Below, piece by piece: positions 45,264 through 55,018 of a DNA stretch of 64,000 bases. Both the position numbers and the translations under genes were made by a program. The stretch's first letter is position 1, and each line of letters begins with the position of its first letter. The notes beneath the pieces are model-generated. The model searched no databases. It was not told the DNA's origin and worked only from the letters and a program-made list of their open reading frames with translations. Where the stretch lies: the NCBI RefSeq assembly GCF_000429245.1, contig NZ_AUBM01000011.1, positions 97,044 to 161,043 of the forward strand. The letters run 5' to 3'. The DNA comes from Schaalia georgiae DSM 6843. Lineage in GTDB: Bacteria; Actinomycetota; Actinomycetes; Actinomycetales; Actinomycetaceae.

Positions 45264-46024
45264 TGAGCACTCCGCGCCGCGCCGTCGTCACCGGGGCCTC
45301 CACCGGGATCGGGGAGGCCACCGCCCGCATGCTGGTGGACCACGGGTGGAGGGTCGTCGCCGTCGCCCGCCGCCGCGAGCGCCTCAAGGCCCTCGCAGAC
45401 CAGATCGGCTGCGAGTACTGGGCGGCCGACCTCACCGACGAGGCGCAGGTGGAGGGCATGGTCTCCCACGTCCTGGAGGGCGGGCCGGTGGACGCACTGG
45501 TCAACAACGCGGGCGGCGCCATCGGCGTCGACCATGTGGCGCAGGCGGACGCGGGCAGGTGGAGCGCCATGTTCGACCGCAACGTCCTCACCGCCCTGCA
45601 CTGCACGCGCGCCTTCCTGCCAGCGATGCGCAAGAGGGGAGGGGACCTGGTGTTCCTCACTTCGACCGCCGCCCACGACACCTACCCGGGGGGCGGCGGC
45701 TACGTGGCCGCCAAGCACGCCGAGCGCGTCATCGCCAACACCCTGCGCCAGGAGCTGGTGGGCGAGCCCGTCCGCGTCATCGAGATCGCCCCGGGCATGG
45801 TGCGCACCGAGGAGTTCTCCCTCAACCGGCTCGGCTCCCGCGAGGCCGCGGACCGCGTGTACGCGGGCGTCGCCGAGCCACTGGTGGCCGACGACATCGC
45901 CGAGGCGATCGTGTGGGCCCTGGAGCGCCCCAGCCACGTGAACATCGACTCGATGATCGTGCGACCCGTGGCGCAGGCGACGAACACGGTGGTCGCCCGC
46001 AGCGCGGACGGGGAGCAGCGGTGA
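45263..46024 (+). CDS. Short-chain dehydrogenase/reductase (YdfG-like)
   Basis: A 253-residue classical SDR. Cofactor motif VVTGASTGIGEATAR with downstream RRRERL (Arg after the second strand favours NADP), NNAGG, and the catalytic triad in LTSTAAHDTYPGGGGYVAAKHA (Ser, Tyr, Lys). The ending VNIDSMIVRPVAQATN matches the 3-hydroxy acid dehydrogenase (YdfG) group. The physiological substrate cannot be named. It is separated from glpC by 72 bases with its own -10-like element and is convergent with the maturase gene. Confidence 0.88.
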   Translation: MSTPRRAVVTGASTGIGEATARMLVDHGWRVVAVARRRERLKALADQIGCEYWAADLTDEAQVEGMVSHVLEGGPVDALVNNAGGAIGVDHVAQADAGRWSAMFDRNVLTALHCTRAFLPAMRKRGGDLVFLTSTAAHDTYPGGGGYVAAKHAERVIANTLRQELVGEPVRVIEIAPGMVRTEEFSLNRLGSREAADRVYAGVAEPLVADDIAEAIVWALERPSHVNIDSMIVRPVAQATNTVVARSADGEQR

Positions 46025-46128
46025 GCGCCCTCGCGTGGGCCGCGGGGGCCTCGTTCGAGGACGGGCGCGATACCGGTGGGGGGACCGGGGACCGCTAGGA
46101 GCCGGTGGGGAGGCCGACCGGGAGCGCT

Positions 46129-47409
46129 TCAACGAGCGTGGGCGCACGAGCCGTCTTCCGCGGCGGGCAATGCGACGCCCAGGAGGGCAGCCGTGCGCGG
46201 ATCCATGATGTCGGAGGAGGGGCGGCCGGAGCGCAGAAGGCGCGCCATGGCGGCCAAGGCGGGGCGGGCGTGGGAGTAGAAAGCGCGGTAGCCCTCGCAC
46301 AGGTAGTTGCGCCGGGCACCCGAGGCGGTGGGTACGAAACGGTCCTTGGGGCACCCGCCCCAGCACAGGGGCAGGTGCGGGCAGGAGCGGCAGTCGGGGT
46401 CCAGGTCGGGCTTCTTCTCGACGAACTCCCGCATGCGTGGCGAGGACGCCAGTTCCCCGAAGGAGGAATCGGCGATGTTGCCGATCAGCCAGTCCGGCTC
46501 CACCCAGTGGTCGCACGCGTACACGTCCCCGTTGAACTCCATCGCCATGTTCGCCCCGCACCGGGGGGCGTGCACGCACACGGTGGGCGCGCCGAAGAGC
46601 GCTGACAGCGCCGAGTCGAAGTCCTGGACGAAGACCCCGCCCACGTCGCGGGGCAGCCACTGGTCGAAGACCTCGCACAGGAACGCCCCGTAGGAGGCGG
46701 GGGAGGCGGAGCGCGAGGTCACCCGGTCCCCTTCCTGGCGGTACAGCAGGGCAGCGGCCCCGCTGCGCCACCCGGCTTCCGCCTGGGCGAGGGCCGCGGC
46801 GGGGACCCGCTCGACGATGGGGATGAACTGCAGGAAGCGGGCGCCCAGTCCGTCGCGGAAGTACCGGTAGACCTCGGCCCCGTGGTCCTGGTTGGCCGCG
46901 TGGACGGCGCACAGCACGTTCACGTCCACTCCCGCGCGCTCAAGGGCCTCCCAGCCGCGCAGCACCATGGAGTGGGTGCCGCGCCCGCCGCGGTTGAGGC
47001 GGTACGCGTCGTGCATGGGGGCGGGGCCGTCGATGGAGACGCCCACCAGGAAGCCGTTGCCGGCGAGGAAGCGCGCCCACTCGTCGTCGATCAGTGTCCC
47101 GTTGGTCTGCAGGCAGTGGCGCACGCGCTGGGCGGGGCGGCGGTGGCGCTCGCACGCGTCCACGGCGGCGCGGAAGAACGGCAGGCCCCGCAGGGCCGGC
47201 TCCCCGCCCTGCCACAGCATCGTCACGTCCCCGTCGGGGCTGGCGCGCAGGTGGGCGCGCACGTACTCCTCCATGGTGTCCTCGCCCATCATCTGGGAGC
47301 GCGCGCTGTAGAGCAGTTCCTTGGACAGGAAGAAACAGTACTGGCAGTCCAGGTTGCACGCCGCCCCCGTGGGTTTGACGACGACGGAGAAGGGGAGGGG
47401 GCTGCTCAT
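46129..47409 (-). CDS. Anaerobic sulfatase-maturating radical SAM enzyme
   Basis: A 426-residue SPASM-domain radical SAM protein. The catalytic cluster motif CNLDCQYC (Cys18, Cys22, Cys25) is followed by MLWQGGEPAL and SIDGP. The C-terminal SPASM cysteines appear in CVHAPRCGANMAMEFNGDVYACDHWV and CRSCPHLPLCWGGCPKDR. These enzymes turn a Cys (or Ser) in the sulfatase active site into formylglycine. The target is almost certainly the sulfatase 8 bases upstream on the same strand, which has the required CTPAR sequence. Works without O2, in keeping with the anaerobic genes nearby. Confidence 0.93.
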   Translation of the reverse strand: MSSPLPFSVVVKPTGAACNLDCQYCFFLSKELLYSARSQMMGEDTMEEYVRAHLRASPDGDVTMLWQGGEPALRGLPFFRAAVDACERHRRPAQRVRHCLQTNGTLIDDEWARFLAGNGFLVGVSIDGPAPMHDAYRLNRGGRGTHSMVLRGWEALERAGVDVNVLCAVHAANQDHGAEVYRYFRDGLGARFLQFIPIVERVPAAALAQAEAGWRSGAAALLYRQEGDRVTSRSASPASYGAFLCEVFDQWLPRDVGGVFVQDFDSALSALFGAPTVCVHAPRCGANMAMEFNGDVYACDHWVEPDWLIGNIADSSFGELASSPRMREFVEKKPDLDPDCRSCPHLPLCWGGCPKDRFVPTASGARRNYLCEGYRAFYSHARPALAAMARLLRSGRPSSDIMDPRTAALLGVALPAAEDGSCAHAR

Positions 47410-47417
47410 GGGGGCGC

Positions 47418-48935
47418 CTACTCGGTTCCGACCCCGTCGAGGTCGGAGCGCGCCGTGTTGGCCAGGGGAACGTCGAAGTCGGTCATGGCGGCCATCCACT
47501 TGGCGAAGGAGTGGTCGCCGCGCTCGCGCAGCTGGCGGTACAGGTTCGTGGCCAGTTCCCGACGGACCTCGTCGTAGACGGGGGAGGCGTACACGTTGGT
47601 CATCTCGGCCGGGTCGCGGCGCAGGTCGTAGAGCTCGTTGACCGACTCGGGGTTGATGACGAGTTTGAAGTCGCGGGTGCGCAGCATCCTCTGCTGGAGG
47701 GGGAAGTGGTGGCCGTGGAACTCGCAGACGATGTCCTGCCTCCACCCCTCGACCTCCCCGCCGCGGGTCAGGTCCACGATGGAGCGCCCGTCCTCCACCA
47801 GGGAGGTGTCCAGGCGCGCCACGTCGAGGACCGTGGCAGGCAGGTCGATGAGGGAGACGAAGTCGTCGGAGGCGCCCACAGCCGACACCCCGGGGATGCG
47901 GGCGATGAACGGGATGTTGTAGATGTCGTCGTACATCATCGGTCCCTTGTCGTTGAGGCGGTGGGCGCCCGTGAACTCCCCGTGGTCCGCGCAGAAGAAC
48001 ACGGCGGTGTCGTCCAGGACCCCCAGTTCGCGCGCCGCGTCCATAATGCGACCGATCTCGAAGTCGATCATGGCCACGTACCCCCAGTAGACGGCGATCA
48101 GCTTCTTCCACTGCTCGTTCGTGAACGAGGACGTGGACCAGTAGGTCGCGTAGTTGAGCTGGATGGGGGGCTTGCCGATCAGGGGGTCCCCGAAGCTCTC
48201 CGGCAGTTCGACATCCGCCGGGTCGATGAGGTCGAACCACTCGTCGGGCAGGAAGTAGGGCAGGTGCGGGCCGAAGAAGTGCACGTCGAGGCAGAACGGC
48301 CGGCGCGCCTCCTTCCAGTCGGCCGCGTACTGGCGCAGCCTCGTGATGGCGCGGTCGGCGAGGAAGCGCTCGAAGGTCGCCTCCTCGGGCTGGTCGAGGC
48401 GCGCGGCGAGGATGTGCCCGTCCCGGCCGCCGGGCAGCTTTCCGCGCCACAGGTCGTGAGCGCGCACAGGGGGAAGGCCGCGCTCGTTCAGCCACGCCAC
48501 GTACTCCTCGTTGGCGACGGGGTTCTCCGCGCCCCAGAACGTGTCGTCGTCCGCGCCGAACTTGTCGGGCAGGTTGTGGCCGCAGTGGTACTTCCCCACG
48601 ATCCCGACGTTGTACCCGGCGTCGCGCAGCTCCTGCGTGTACGTCCACGTGCCTTCCGGGATCGACACCCGGTAGGCGATGTTCCACTCGGGGTTCGCCA
48701 GCACCTGGTGCTTGCCCGGGCGTTTCCCCGTGAGCAGCGAGGCGCGGGCGGGCGTGCAGATCGCCGTGGGTGTGAAGGCGTTCGTGAAGGCGAAGCCCTC
48801 GCGCCCCATCCGGTCGATGACGGGGGTGCGGGCGTGGGGGTTGCCCAGGCAGCCGATGGTGTCGACGCGGTGCTGGTCGGTCATGACGACCAGGATGTTG
48901 CGGACGTTGTCGGGGATGTCGTGCGAACGGGTCAT
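47418..48935 (-). CDS. Sulfatase (S1 family, Cys type)
   Basis: A 505-residue sulfatase. The maturation motif ICTPARASLLTG (Cys60, with the C-x-P-x-R pattern) is the site of formylglycine; NILVVMTDQHRVDTIG gives the first metal ligands and FFCADHGEFTGAH the second pair. It hydrolyses sulfate esters; aryl, choline or sugar substrates are all possible. No signal peptide is present, so it probably works inside the cell on imported substrates. ATG 48935 follows CGCGAGGAGGCGTCC. It is transcribed with its maturase. Confidence 0.92.
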   Translation of the reverse strand: MTRSHDIPDNVRNILVVMTDQHRVDTIGCLGNPHARTPVIDRMGREGFAFTNAFTPTAICTPARASLLTGKRPGKHQVLANPEWNIAYRVSIPEGTWTYTQELRDAGYNVGIVGKYHCGHNLPDKFGADDDTFWGAENPVANEEYVAWLNERGLPPVRAHDLWRGKLPGGRDGHILAARLDQPEEATFERFLADRAITRLRQYAADWKEARRPFCLDVHFFGPHLPYFLPDEWFDLIDPADVELPESFGDPLIGKPPIQLNYATYWSTSSFTNEQWKKLIAVYWGYVAMIDFEIGRIMDAARELGVLDDTAVFFCADHGEFTGAHRLNDKGPMMYDDIYNIPFIARIPGVSAVGASDDFVSLIDLPATVLDVARLDTSLVEDGRSIVDLTRGGEVEGWRQDIVCEFHGHHFPLQQRMLRTRDFKLVINPESVNELYDLRRDPAEMTNVYASPVYDEVRRELATNLYRQLRERGDHSFAKWMAAMTDFDVPLANTARSDLDGVGTE

Positions 48936-49212
48936 GGACGCCTCCTCGCGTCGGTCGGACGGGACGCTGTGCGCCCGGCGACGGCGGACGCCAGGCCCGG
49001 GGCGCCGGATCCGTGGGATCTGCGGGCGGGGTCCGCGCTCGCCGGTGGGCGGTGGGGGAGGGGATCCCCCTCCCGCGCTCCGCAGCGCGGACGTTGTTCG
49101 ATGGCCGTTGTCATAGGCACAACTATTACAGTGAAATGCGCCACCGCTCAATCCGGGGTGCCGGTGCGGAGTCGGCACCGGGCCAGGCGGTCCAACGCCC
49201 CCGAGGGGGCGG

Positions 49213-50190
49213 CTACCGCTCCTCGAAGACGAACTCCTGGTCGGGGGCGTCCACGGCCTCGACGCTGTCCGCCTCCAGCGCCAGCGCCTTGCCGCCGCGG
49301 GAGTGGAGCCGCCCGTGGACCCGCACCCACTGGTCCGGTTCCACCTGTGTGCCCGCCGGGGCCTCGACCGCGAACCCCAGGGCGTAGGCGTCGGCGGCGC
49401 AGCACCAGATCGTCATGCGCGCGAGAGCGAAGGAATCGGTGGCCGCCAGTCGTGGCAGGCCCTGCTGCGAGGCGGCGGTCTGCGGCGACACGACGAAACC
49501 GGTGACGGTGATCTCCCGGCCCTCGTAGGCGGCGCCGTTGGCAGACAACTCGCGCAGCGTCGAGTAGAAGGTCTCCGTGCCCACCTCCAAAGGCGCGCCC
49601 TGTGGGGCGCCAGTGGCGCGCGCGGCCGGACTGGCCGAGGGGGAGGGGCCGGTCGGGGGAGAGGACGCGGCTGTGGGGTCGGCGCCCGGGTCCGCGGGGT
49701 CCTCGGGGGCGGAGGGCGCCTCAGGGGCGGGGGAGAGCTGGGAGTGGGCGGAGGTCTGCGAGCGCGGCGCCCCCGAGCCGAGCAGCTGGGAAGGGGTGGG
49801 GTTGATGGGCAGCGCGATGCACACCGCCGCCGCCCACAGGCCGATGACGCGGACCCACGCCCCGGGCTCGCGGGCCGGGGCCTGGCGCCTGCGGGCGCTG
49901 CGCGCCCTCGCCCACGCCCACACCAGGCAGCACACGACCAGGAAGCCGATGCCCCACACCGCCCTGGGGGGCACCACCTTGAGGTAGCGTCCCGAGACGA
50001 CGGCGAGGGCCAGGGAGGCCGCCAGGACCACCAGGACCGCCGCCTCCGCCCAGGCGACCAGCCGGGGCCGGCGCTCCTCCTCCTCGGCGCGGCGGGCCGC
50101 CCTGCGGCGCTGGGACGCCTCGAAGTCCCCCGCGATCGCCAGGAACGCCCGGTCCTGGCCGTTCTGCCCCTCTCGCTCCTTCCCGCTCAC
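49213..50190 (-). CDS. TIGR03943/DUF1980 family protein
   Basis: A 325-residue membrane-associated protein. The N-terminal part has two hydrophobic helices (AEAAVLVVLAASLALAV and AVWGIGFLVVCCLVWAWA) and perhaps a third (VIGLWAAAVCIALPI). A Ser/Pro-rich linker (~160-200) leads to a soluble C-terminal domain with YEGREITVTGFV, LARMTIWCCAADAYALGFAVE and PDQWVRVHGRL, matching DUF1980 (YcgQ). GTG 50190 overlaps the upstream permease stop. Family members nearly always accompany a DUF318 permease; the function is unknown. Confidence 0.85.
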   Translation of the reverse strand: MSGKEREGQNGQDRAFLAIAGDFEASQRRRAARRAEEEERRPRLVAWAEAAVLVVLAASLALAVVSGRYLKVVPPRAVWGIGFLVVCCLVWAWARARSARRRQAPAREPGAWVRVIGLWAAAVCIALPINPTPSQLLGSGAPRSQTSAHSQLSPAPEAPSAPEDPADPGADPTAASSPPTGPSPSASPAARATGAPQGAPLEVGTETFYSTLRELSANGAAYEGREITVTGFVVSPQTAASQQGLPRLAATDSFALARMTIWCCAADAYALGFAVEAPAGTQVEPDQWVRVHGRLHSRGGKALALEADSVEAVDAPDQEFVFEER

Positions 50191-51176
50191 AGCGCCACCA
50201 ATCCCAGCGCCCACACGCAGCCCACGGCGGCGGCGCTGGTCACTGTGACGACGACGAAGAGTTTCGCGACGAAGCGCTTGTCGAAGGAGCTGGACAGCAG
50301 GAGCACGTTCTTCACATCCATCATCGGTCCGTACACCATGAAGCCAAGTAGCGCGCCCGCGGGCGCCAGCGCCGACAGGGAGCGCGCGATGATCGCGTCG
50401 GAGGAGGAGCACAGGGAGAACACGAATCCCGCGGCCATCATCGCGCCCAGTGCCACGGGCGCGGGCGCCCCGTCGAGGGACTGGGTGGGGGAGATGAGCA
50501 CCTGGGCCGCGCTCGACAGGGCTATGCCCACCAGCAGGTAGGGCAGGATACGGCCGAAGCCGGTGGCGCTGTGGGAGGCCACGAGCGCCAGCCGCCCGCC
50601 GACGGGGGCGCCCGCCCCGCCCCCACCCGGGTGGCACCCGCACCCGGCAGCGCACTCCGCCTCGTCCTCCACCAGGACGGGCCCGCCGACGCGGCCCATC
50701 ATGACTCCGACGACCACGGTCACGGCGACGGCCAGCAGGGCGCGCAGGACGACGATCCGCCACGAGCCGAAGGCGTACCACGTGGACCACACGACGATCG
50801 GGTTGATCGAGGGGGAGGCCAGCATGAGGGTGACCGCCGCCGAGGTGGGCACGCCTTTGCGCACCAGGGAGCGGAAGACCGGCACCGCCGAGCAGTCGCA
50901 CACCGGCAGGACGAGCGCGGCCGCCAGGGCAGCGGCGATCGACGCCGGACCGCGGGGGAAGAGGCGGGCGAGGCGCTCGGGGGGCGCGAACTCCTCGATG
51001 AGCTCCGACACGAGCACTCCCAGGGCCAGGAAGGGCGCCGCCTGGAAGAAAATGCCGACGCCGATCGCCCACATCCGCACGCCCTGGCCGCCCAGGGCTC
51101 CGGCGAGGACCACCGCCCCGGCCACGACGGCGACGGCGGAGTAGGCTGCGAGGGCGGCGGGCCGGGTGCGTTCCAT
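50187..51176 (-). CDS. DUF318/YraQ-type permease
   Basis: A 329-residue integral membrane protein with about eight hydrophobic segments. The family motif LPVCDCSAVPVFRSLVRKGVP and ASPSINPIVVWSTW are present, with a second half-repeat CSSSDAIIARSL. A cytoplasmic loop between the halves has ECAAGCGCHPGGGG, a Cys/His cluster that could bind a metal. The substrate is unknown. It is divergent from the ileS leader with ~45 bases between. Confidence 0.85.
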   Translation of the reverse strand: MERTRPAALAAYSAVAVVAGAVVLAGALGGQGVRMWAIGVGIFFQAAPFLALGVLVSELIEEFAPPERLARLFPRGPASIAAALAAALVLPVCDCSAVPVFRSLVRKGVPTSAAVTLMLASPSINPIVVWSTWYAFGSWRIVVLRALLAVAVTVVVGVMMGRVGGPVLVEDEAECAAGCGCHPGGGGAGAPVGGRLALVASHSATGFGRILPYLLVGIALSSAAQVLISPTQSLDGAPAPVALGAMMAAGFVFSLCSSSDAIIARSLSALAPAGALLGFMVYGPMMDVKNVLLLSSSFDKRFVAKLFVVVTVTSAAAVGCVWALGLVAL

Positions 51177-51220
51177 GGTCACGCCACCAGCATACCCAGC
51201 ACCGGGCGCGCATCTGTGGG

Positions 51221-51226
51221 TAGAAT
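51221..51226 (+). promoter_or_regulatory. -10 element of the ileS transcript
   Basis: TAGAAT, preceded by TGTGGG. It would start transcription at ~51233, just before the T-box stem I. No good -35 is seen at 17 bases. Confidence 0.45.
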
Positions 51227-51232
51227 CGGCGT

Positions 51233-51446
51233 TGCTATGATCCGGCCCGCTCAGCGGGGCATCACCGGGGAGCATCCGGAAGAACAGGGATCCGCTGGGC
51301 GCTGCCCCGTCCCCCAGTAGAACCGGACGGGAGGGCCCGACACAGCCCCAACGAAGAGGCCGCGTGAGCGCGGCAAGCGGGGTGGTACCGCGGGTCCCGG
51401 CGTCGCCGGTCCTCGTCCCTGTGCACGGCGCAACACGAGGACTGCC
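51233..51446 (+). promoter_or_regulatory. ileS T-box riboswitch, translational type
   Basis: A ~214-base leader with T-box hallmarks. Stem I contains the hairpin CCCGCTCAGCGGG and the loop GGGGCATCACCGGGGAGC, whose ATC at 51261-51263 is the isoleucine specifier. The T-box sequence GGGTGGTACCGCGG lies at ~51380-51393. Directly after it, GTCCTCGT (51409-51416) pairs perfectly with ACGAGGAC (51435-51442), which is the ileS Shine-Dalgarno. Uncharged tRNA-Ile should stabilise the alternative fold and free the ribosome binding site. No U-run terminator is present, so control is at translation, as known for actinobacterial ileS. Confidence 0.93.
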
Positions 51447-54400
51447 ATGACGAAGCACGGCTTCTACCCCCTCCACCGGGACGACGAGGTGGATCCAAGC
51501 CCGTCCTTCCCCGCGATGGAGGGCGCGACACTGGCCTTCTGGGCCGCTGACGACACCTTCCGCAAGTCCATCGCCCGGCGCGAGGGCGGCTCCAACGAGT
51601 TCGTCTTCTACGACGGCCCCCCCTTCGCCAACGGCCTCCCGCACTACGGGCACCTGCTCACCGGCTACGTCAAGGACGTGGTCGGGCGCTACCAGACGAT
51701 GCTCGGCCATCGCGTGGAGCGCCGTTTCGGCTGGGACACCCACGGCCTGCCCGCCGAGCTCGAGGCCCAGCGCCAGCTCGGCATCGACGACGTCACCGAG
51801 ATCACCCGCGAGGGCGGTGTCGGCATCGCCGCCTTCAACGAGGCCTGCCGTTCCTCCGTCCTGCGCTACACCAAGGAGTGGGAGGACTACGTCACCCGTC
51901 AGGCGCGCTGGGTGGACTTCGAGCACGACTACAAGACCCTGGACATGCCCTACACGGAGTCCGTGATCTGGGCGTTCAAGCAGCTCTACGACAGGGGCCT
52001 GGCCTACCAGGGCCACCGCGTGCTGCCGTACTGCTGGAACGACCGGACCCCCCTGTCCAACCACGAGCTGCGGATGGACGACGAGGTCTACCAGGACCGC
52101 ACGGACAACACGGTCACCGTGGGCCTGCGCCTGACTGAGGCCCTCCTGGCGGACTCCGAGCGCCCCGAGCTCGCCCTCGTGTGGACGACGACGCCGTGGA
52201 CCCTGCCGTCGAACTCCGCGGTCGCCGTCGGCCCCGGCATCGACTACGTGGTCGTCGAGGCGGACCCCGATGCGGCGTCGCCGGTGGCCGGCGAGCGGGT
52301 CCTCATCGCCCGGGACCTGCTGGCCGCCCACGCCAAACAGCTCGGCGAGGAGCCCCGGGTCGTCGCGTCCTTCAAGGGCTCCGACCTGGTGGGCCGGCGC
52401 TACCACCCGATCTACGACTACTTCGACGACGACGCGCACCGCGCCGAGGGGGCGGTGCCCGGCCCCAACGCGTGGACGGTCGTGGCGGCCGACTACGTGA
52501 CCACCACGGACGGCACCGGCCTGGTCCACCAGGCGCCCGCCTTCGGCGAGGACGATATGTGGACGTGCATGGAGTACGGCATCGGCATGGTCCTGCCCGT
52601 GGACGACGGCGGCGTATTCACCTCCGAGGTACCCGACTACCGGGGAATGCACATTTTCGACGCGAACCGCCACATCGTGGCCGACCTGCGCGACCAGTCG
52701 GGCCCCATCGCGCGGCGGGATCCGCGGGTGCGCGCCACCCTGGTGGCGGAGGCGTCCTACACCCACTCCTACCCGCACTGCTGGCGCTGCCGCAAGCCCC
52801 TCATGTACAAGGCGGTGTCCTCGTGGTTCGTGCGCGTCACCGCGATCCGCGACCGCATGGTGGAGCTGAACCAGCAGATCAACTGGACCCCCGAGCACAT
52901 CAAGGACGGCGTCTTCGGCAAGTGGCTGGCCGGGGCCCGCGACTGGTCGATCTCCCGCAACCGCTTCTGGGGGGCGCCCATCCCCGTGTGGGTGTCCGAC
53001 GACCCCGCGTACCCGCGCACGGACGTGTACGGGTCGATCGCCGAGCTGGAGGCCGACTTCGGCGTGGAGGTGGCGGACTTCCACCGCCCCTTCATCGATT
53101 CGCTCACCCGTCCCAACCCGGACGATCCGACGGGCAAGTCGACGATGCGCCGCATCCCCGATGTCTTCGACTGCTGGTTCGAGTCCGGGTCGATGCCCTT
53201 CGCGCAGGTGCACTACCCCTTCGAGAACCGGGAGTGGTTCGAGTCCCACTACCCGGGCGACTTCATCGTCGAGTACATCGGCCAGACGCGGGGCTGGTTC
53301 TACACGCTGCACGTCCTGGCCACGGCGCTCTTCGACCGGCCCGCGTTCCGCAACTGCGTGTCCCACGGAATCGTCCTGGGCGACGACGGGATGAAGATGA
53401 GCAAGTCGCTGCGCAACTACCCGGACGTGTCGCAGGTGTTCGACCGCTACGGCTCCGACGCGATGCGCTGGTTCCTCATGTCCAGCCCCGTGGTGCGCGG
53501 CGGCAACCTCATGGTCAAGGAGTCCGCGATCCGCGACACCGTGCGCCAAGTGCTGCTGCCCATCTGGAACACGTACTACTTCTTCACCCTCTACGCGGGC
53601 GCCGCGGACAAGGGCGCGGGCTACCGGGCGCGCCGCCTCGACCTGTCGTCCGCCTCGGCGACCCGTGGCCTGGCCCAGATGGACCGCTACCTTTTGGCCC
53701 ACACGCGCGGCCTCGCCGAGGACGTGCGCGCCCGCCTGGACGCCTACGACGTCGCGGGGGCCTGCGACGCGGTGCGCGACCATCTGGACGTGCTGACGAA
53801 CTGGTACGTGCGCACCCAGCGCCAGCGCTTCTGGGACGAGGACCCCGCCGCCTTCGACGCCCTGTACACGGCGCTGGTGGTCCTCATGGAGGTGGCTGCC
53901 CCGCTGCTGCCCCTGCTGGCCGAGGAGGTCTGGCGCGGCCTGACAGGCGGTGAGTCCGTCCACCTGCAGGACTTCCCCGTCATCGACGAGGCCGTGGCCG
54001 CCCCCGCTCTCGTGGCCGCCATGGACGAGGTCCGCTCCGTCGTGTCGGCGGCCCACGCGCTGCGAAAGACGCATCAGCTGCGCGTGCGCCAGCCGCTCGC
54101 CTCCCTGCGGGTCGTGTCCGAGGGCTACGCGGACCTGGAGCCCTTCGCGGAGCTGATCGCCTCCGAGGTGAACGTGAAGTCCGTGGTCTTCTCCGCCCCC
54201 GAGGAATCGGGGTTGGGCGTGCGCACCGAGCTGAGCCTCAACCCGCGGGCCTTCGACCCCGCGTTCCGCAAGCTCACCAGCCAGCTGTTCAAGGCCCAGA
54301 AGTCGGGCGACTGGGAGGTTCTGGACGACGGGTCGTGCCGCTTCCCATCCGTGCTGGCCGATGGTTCCCCGATTGTGCTGACGGATGGCATGTTCTCGGT

Positions 54401-54722
54401 GTCCACGTCGGTGGACGCGGCCGAGGGGCAGGTCGCCGACGTGCTCCCCTCGGGCACGTTCGTGGTCCTGGACACCGAGCTCACCCCCGAGTTGGAGGCC
54501 GAGGGCTACGCCCGCGATGTCGTGCGCGCCGTCCAGGAGGAGCGCAAGAACGCGGGCCTGCACATCGCCGACCGCATCGACCTGGAGCTGGCAGTCCCGG
54601 CCGCCCACGTGGCCGACGTCGAGGCCTGGCGGGACATGATCGCCGCCGAGACCCTCGCTCTGTCGGTGTCGGTTTCCGAGGCGGAGGCGCTGGCGGTATC
54701 GGTGTCGGTGCGCGCCCGCTGA
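51447..54722 (+). CDS. ileS: Isoleucyl-tRNA synthetase
   Basis: A 1091-residue class I synthetase. HIGH-like motif HYGH at residues 66-69, editing domain with [11 protein letters not shown], and DDGMKMSKS with KMSKS at 650-654. The long anticodon-binding and C-terminal region (~700-1091) and absence of a C-terminal zinc motif place it with the long actinobacterial/eukaryote-like IleS group, which is often naturally less sensitive to mupirocin (family knowledge, not tested). The start ATG 51447 is fixed by the sequestered Shine-Dalgarno ACGAGGAC. Confidence 0.97.
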   Translation: MTKHGFYPLHRDDEVDPSPSFPAMEGATLAFWAADDTFRKSIARREGGSNEFVFYDGPPFANGLPHYGHLLTGYVKDVVGRYQTMLGHRVERRFGWDTHGLPAELEAQRQLGIDDVTEITREGGVGIAAFNEACRSSVLRYTKEWEDYVTRQARWVDFEHDYKTLDMPYTESVIWAFKQLYDRGLAYQGHRVLPYCWNDRTPLSNHELRMDDEVYQDRTDNTVTVGLRLTEALLADSERPELALVWTTTPWTLPSNSAVAVGPGIDYVVVEADPDAASPVAGERVLIARDLLAAHAKQLGEEPRVVASFKGSDLVGRRYHPIYDYFDDDAHRAEGAVPGPNAWTVVAADYVTTTDGTGLVHQAPAFGEDDMWTCMEYGIGMVLPVDDGGVFTSEVPDYRGMHIFDANRHIVADLRDQSGPIARRDPRVRATLVAEASYTHSYPHCWRCRKPLMYKAVSSWFVRVTAIRDRMVELNQQINWTPEHIKDGVFGKWLAGARDWSISRNRFWGAPIPVWVSDDPAYPRTDVYGSIAELEADFGVEVADFHRPFIDSLTRPNPDDPTGKSTMRRIPDVFDCWFESGSMPFAQVHYPFENREWFESHYPGDFIVEYIGQTRGWFYTLHVLATALFDRPAFRNCVSHGIVLGDDGMKMSKSLRNYPDVSQVFDRYGSDAMRWFLMSSPVVRGGNLMVKESAIRDTVRQVLLPIWNTYYFFTLYAGAADKGAGYRARRLDLSSASATRGLAQMDRYLLAHTRGLAEDVRARLDAYDVAGACDAVRDHLDVLTNWYVRTQRQRFWDEDPAAFDALYTALVVLMEVAAPLLPLLAEEVWRGLTGGESVHLQDFPVIDEAVAAPALVAAMDEVRSVVSAAHALRKTHQLRVRQPLASLRVVSEGYADLEPFAELIASEVNVKSVVFSAPEESGLGVRTELSLNPRAFDPAFRKLTSQLFKAQKSGDWEVLDDGSCRFPSVLADGSPIVLTDGMFSVSTSVDAAEGQVADVLPSGTFVVLDTELTPELEAEGYARDVVRAVQEERKNAGLHIADRIDLELAVPAAHVADVEAWRDMIAAETLALSVSVSEAEALAVSVSVRAR

Positions 54723-54751
54723 GGCGCCGCCAAGCGCCGATTATCGCAGGG

Positions 54752-54826
54752 GCGGGTGGGCCGCGCGGTGCGCGGCCCACCCGCTTGCGTGCGCCAGGCC
54801 CGGGAGGAACGGCTCCCGGGCCTGGC
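54752..54826 (+). terminator. Two tandem hairpins after ileS
   Basis: GCGGGTGGGCCGCGC with its complement (54752-54784, 15-bp stem, 3-base loop) and GCCAGGCCCGGGAG with its complement (54793-54826, 14-bp stem, 6-base loop). Both are perfect. A double terminator without U-tracts. Confidence 0.75.
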
Positions 54827-55018
54827 GTTGATTGCGATCCGATGGAGCTGCTGGCTGGCTTGGGAACAGGGACGAGGGCGAGTGGACCACCAGCACTGGG
54901 AATCTCCCTAGGGTGAGTCTCTTCATTGTTGGTGTGATTCGTGCGGCGGTAGTGGGCCTGTCTCGTTCGCGCGTGATTAGTGATGGGTAGTGGCCGCCTT
55001 GTTCCGGGCACTTGCCTG

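Noticed and set aside
43739..46912. A 1057-codon minus-strand open reading opposite glpC and the SDR gene
   Set aside because: High-GC antisense shadow with low-complexity Gly/Arg/His composition; the plus-strand genes carry clear motifs.
50187..54608. A 1473-codon open reading on the minus strand covering the whole of ileS
   Set aside because: Its first ~1140 codons are the antisense shadow of ileS and show no family features; only the last part (start at 51176) is real, the DUF318 permease.
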